64,000 nt of DNA, taken from contig JAODTK010004443.1 in the NCBI GenBank assembly GCA_026419785.1, positions 124,001 to 188,000 of the forward strand, written 5' to 3'. The stretch is from Sclerodactyla briareus (Eukaryota > Echinodermata > Holothuroidea > Dendrochirotida > Sclerodactylidae). Made by a program: the position numbers and the translations under genes. Positions within the stretch are counted from its first letter, which is position 1. Each line of letters starts with the position of its first letter. The notes beneath the pieces were generated by a model. The model was not told where the DNA came from and did no database searches. It saw nothing but the letters and a program-made list of their open reading frames with translations. Below are positions 60,480 to 64,000 of this stretch, piece after piece.

Positions 60480-61920
60480 ATAAGTAGTCATAGAGTCAGA
60501 TCAAGTGACATCTGAGGTCAATAGAGGTTAACGATCGAAAACGTTAACACGATGAGTCCAGAATGGCGATTGAAAACGTTAACACGATAAGTCCAGAATG
60601 CTGGGTCCAATCAAGTTGAAGTTGGGTTTGCAGCATTCTTATGCTAAAATTTATTTTTGCTGAAAAATGGGGAATGGTGAATCGATATTTCGGCAAATTT
60701 TATGGATCGAAGTTATGGTGAAATCAATGATACAGGTTGGAGAAGAATTTGCGTGAATTCAATGAAATGATGGAGGAATAGAATACCACAATTAGGTGCT
60801 CCAGGCAATTAGTGCTATGTGCTGTTCATCTGTGCGTCTGTACCAGTTACTAGACTACGGACACAGTTCGTCGAAATGGAATAACAAAACTACGTGAAGG
60901 GGGAGGTGGGGCATAAGCCCAAAAAATTCGTCAAATGGTCACTCAACTTATGGGGGGGGGGGGACTTCAGTAATTTTTGCCTATTAACACGATACCTCGA
61001 ACCCACTTGGATGGATATCATACTCGGTATATAGGTTCTCCATGAGTAATTGATCTCCATATGTTTGAGGTCAAGTCTGGAAACCTGGAAACATTATAGT
61101 ACAGAATGCTCGTGAACACGTTATTTCGACAATGTCCGATGGCTTAAGTTCATTCCCGGTGTGTGTGTTCCCCACGATGAGTATGTGAACTGTATTTCTT
61201 CTTGGACTGGGTGAAGAAAGAGATCAAATTTGTTAAACTGTTTCATTTTAGGCAATTCCAGCCCTTACGTCGACTATACCTGGGTGGATGAAGCTCATAC
61301 TTAGTATGCGTGTTCTTCATGATGGGGACATTATCATAATTCCTCTCGCGTCGGGTCGAATGTTTTCAGAAATGAGTCAAGGAATCAATAAGAGTGGTGA
61401 GCATTACGACTGTGCAACGAAAAAATGTGAAAACATGATGGTTGATACTCGGTATGTAGGTTTGAGATGAGGGGGTGAATCAGCCCTATTGTTTCGGGTC
61501 AGATCCAGAGTCATCTGAGGTTAACATTAGTCGGTGTCCCGAAACCTTGCAAATCTGCTATTTATTTCAAGCAAAGAAGTAAGAGACTCATACTTAGCGT
61601 ATTGGATGGCCATGTGGAGGTATATAGCATTTTCCCGTGAATTCACGGTCAACGCAGCCAACAGAGGTCAAATTATGAAAACATTGTAAACACAATAATT
61701 GTGCAGCTGCAAATGATGTAGATACATCTGTACTAGGCATATAGATTTGGCCATATGGTAATAGATGTCTACGATTGCTTTTTGGATCAGGTCAATGTCA
61801 CATGAGGTCAACAGAGGTCGAAGTATGGGAGCTGTTCAAACGTGATAACTGCAATGCAGACATGTGGAGGGCTCATAGTTGGTATGTAGGTTGGCCATAA
61901 AGAGTGTTATGATGTCATAA
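60480..61920 (-). repeat. Inverted, more diverged relatives of the 59.45-60.3 kb units
   Basis: The units read in reverse: CGTTAACACGAT(A/G)AGTCCAGAATG occurs twice at about 60541-60600, and AGGTCA(A/G) with (G/A)AGGTT or AGGTCG follows at 60516-60530, 61500-61530, 61665-61685 and 61785-61825. With the left block they form a loose inverted array centred near 60400. Short frames within it are not recognised. Confidence 0.55.
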
Positions 61921-62274
61921 TCAGTACTAACGACTGAGCTATCCTGACGTTGATTGTTCCGCGTCACCACATGCCTACTAACCTTAGTATATCATTACGC
62001 GCTATTATTACGCACACTGTATATACAGGGTATATCTAACGAAATTATCAAGTCAAGCACATCTGTTACCGCCCGCGTATATCAATGGGCCCCACAAATT
62101 AGCGCACCATGATTATTACCGAGGAAGTATTGTTATATTCATTTGTTCACATGTAACGGTTGCAATAAGCAATCATTCATCCATAATAGAAGCACACATC
62201 TTCGCTTCATTTACATAATAATCTATATATGAGTCTATATTATTGAACTGGTATAGATGCAGATTGAATATCAG
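61921..62274. other. Unassigned sequence
   Basis: No feature recognised. Confidence 0.4.
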
Positions 62275-62370
62275 AGCCGTGAGTGAGAACCTGTAGTGGC
62301 AATCGAGGGAATATATACAGGGAGTGAGGAAGGTCGGAAATCTGGATGTAAGGAAAAGCTGATGACACAA
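62275..62370 (-). mobile_element. SINE family F body fragment
   Basis: It matches 36625-36715: GAGAACCTGTAGTGGCAAT, GGAATATATACAGGGAGTGA, GGAAGGTCGGAAATCTGGA and AAAAGCTGATGACAC. No tRNA-like head was found. The minus-strand translations of the two copies are also visibly similar, which reflects the shared repeat rather than a protein. Confidence 0.65.
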
Positions 62371-62814
62371 GAGACTAGGCTATTTTCCAGCTTTGCCAAT
62401 CAACTTCTAACACGTCAATGTTTTTCCGAACATGAACGATCACGACATGATTTTCTTATGTTTTACTCCTCACGTTTCTACCCTCCTAAAAAACGAACAA
62501 ACAGAAACGTGCTGGGTCGATCTGGATCATTGCTGACTATTTTCGCGTTTTTCTCCTAATGAATGCCTTAAAAAGATCGGCATGTACAACTGTTAAAACA
62601 CCACTCTTCAGCTCCAAGTCTGGATCGTAATTTTCGGTCTATGCTTACTAGTTTGTATCACTTAACTGAAATAGTTCGATTGTTTTCCCTGACGGGGCGG
62701 AGGGCATGAAATTGATTTTCATTCATGTTTGTTAACCCGTCGAATCTATAGAGTCGATTGCGGTATACGACATACCTTCCACGACTATTAAGCTACTCTG
62801 TGATAGTCGCTTAA
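62371..62814. other. Unassigned sequence
   Basis: An 87-codon frame (62296-62559) overlaps the SINE fragment and is unrecognised. Nothing else was seen. Confidence 0.4.
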
Positions 62815-63985
62815 CACTGTGTTTCTCAAAGTGTCCCTACGGCCCACCGGGGGGGGGGGGGGACTGGGAAGTTTTAGGGGGCGCTATAGAATCAATGGGA
62901 GTAGGAGGCGTTGAGACTGATTCGGGGGCCCTGATGAACTACGGGGTACCACATTCCTTGTCGGGTTGGGAACCGATCTCGATATTCCGATGAACAATTC
63001 GAGCGGCTCCTGCTGCATACTGAATTCAGATGGTTGTCAAAAGGTAATGTTCGATGCGTTTCCACGCCATCTTCTCTACAGTCGTCGTGTTCCTGTCAGA
63101 AGTGGATATGCAGCTGTCAGAAGAAGTGGATGCGATTGCGCATGATGTGGCTTACCTCACAGACATATTCGAAATACTGAACAATGACAACAAACAACTC
63201 CAGGGTGACAACATGACGCTGATTGAAGCGAAGAAAGTAATCGGCGCATTTATAAGCAAGGTAGCATTGTACAGAGACACACTCAGTCGCAGGGATATGT
63301 ACCACTTTCCCCAGTTGGCGAAGAAGCCGACATTTCTGTGGCCACCTTGAAAGATTGGTGAAGTTATGAAGTAGCGTTTCAGAGACATGATAGAACTCTC
63401 AGTGCCAACATGGGTTAAAACCCCATTCCGATGTTCCTGTTCAAGATGTCAAGCATGAATTGCAGGATGAAGTGATGAGGAGGCGAAGGCTAGATTCTCA
63501 CAGTATGAATACGGAGATCTCTGGAACGAGAGGAATACCCTGCACTGTGGAAGGAGGCAAACTCCTACTTATGGCGTTCCCTACATCCTACCTCGTTGAA
63601 AGAGGTTTGCGCGGCGGTCATTGTGTTGCTTGTCCAAGTATCGGAACCGCCTTGACATCACTGGGAGGGGCGATCTGCGGCTCTTCCTTACTAAGATGCA
63701 GCCAGACATTCGAAATCTGACATTGTTGCACCAAACTCACCCTTCACACTGACTGAACTTTGAGCCCAATTTCAGAGTCTGTGGTAAGTTTATCGTTGGC
63801 ACATATTTGTATACTGTAATCATGGATCAAATACTGTAATTAGGATCAATTGACAATTCCTGAAACTTGGTTCATTTTTTAATGGTTGACTGGAGAAAAG
63901 GTGGGAAAGGGGCGTTGGAATCGTTCAAAATGTTGGAAGGGGGGCAGTCTGAAAAAAGTTTGAGCGTGCTAATGGGCGTTACGAG
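62815..63985 (+). pseudogene. Internally deleted hAT transposon (ZBED5/SCAND3-like transposase relic)
   Basis: The 5' end, CACTGTGTTTCTCAAAGTG followed by a G run (62813-62866), and the 3' end, GGGGGGCAGTCTGAAAAAAG then TTTGAGC (about 63940-63966), resemble hAT termini in inverted orientation. Between them, 63010-63054 encodes LLHTEFRWLSKGNVR; 63063-63290 encodes FLSEVDMQLSEEVDAIAHDV, YLTDIFEILNN and KQLQGDNMTL; and 63555-63720 encodes, across frames, LLMAFPTSYLVERG, CLSKYRNRLD and GDLRLFLTKMQPDIRNL. This is the C-terminal half and dimerisation domain of ZBED5-type hAT transposases. The BED finger and N-terminal catalytic part are gone, and frameshifts are present. Confidence 0.8.
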
Positions 63986-64000
63986 CAGATGACCGTGTTA

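Overview
The window reads as non-coding, repeat-packed DNA from an animal genome, most likely a marine invertebrate. The base composition is AT-leaning. There are long (TA)n tracts, tRNA-derived SINEs, Penelope-like elements (PLEs) with GIY-YIG endonucleases, APE-type non-LTR retrotransposons, hAT DNA transposons and a foldback-type element. The last resembles the TU elements of sea urchins, so an echinoderm or related deuterostome is plausible but not proven. I found no host protein-coding gene, no intact transposon ORF and no convincing functional tRNA or rRNA gene. Almost every recognisable coding stretch is a decayed transposon fragment.

The dominant architecture is a very large inverted repeat. 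About 1121-10180 matches about 46990-54995 in reverse complement and in collinear order, with roughly 37 kb between the arms. The arms differ by many substitutions and by arm-specific insertions. A 1.26 kb hAT-like element (1504-2762) and a 1.0 kb element (7222-8240) are in the left arm only. A full-length SINE (49092-49448) is in the right arm only. I could not trace homology through the middle of each arm (about 3376-6344 against 50606-53084).

Between the arms, 10.5-15.8 kb is a nest of a minus-strand LINE, a minus-strand PLE fragment and a plus-strand PLE split by a SINE. A hAT-like insertion with an 8-bp duplication splits a dispersed repeat at 16.2-18.1 kb. A LINE remnant lies at 22.3-23.5 kb. 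A foldback element with arms of about 0.8-1.0 kb, built from short tandem units, fills 24.9-27.9 kb. Another LINE reverse-transcriptase fragment is at 32 kb. At 34.7-36.8 kb there are tandem repeats, some rich in AGGTCA motifs, plus a second SINE family. Two PLE C-terminal fragments flank 39.3-40.6 kb.

Outside the right arm, 55.2-57.2 kb carries the best-preserved PLE, with RT, CCHH-like and GIY-YIG regions. It is followed tail to tail by a CR1/L2-like LINE 3' end (57.2-58.1 kb), a tandem and inverted repeat block (59.45-61.9 kb), and an internally deleted hAT transposon (62.8-64 kb). All protein identifications come from motifs read by eye. Repeat boundaries are approximate unless a target-site duplication or an empty site fixes them.
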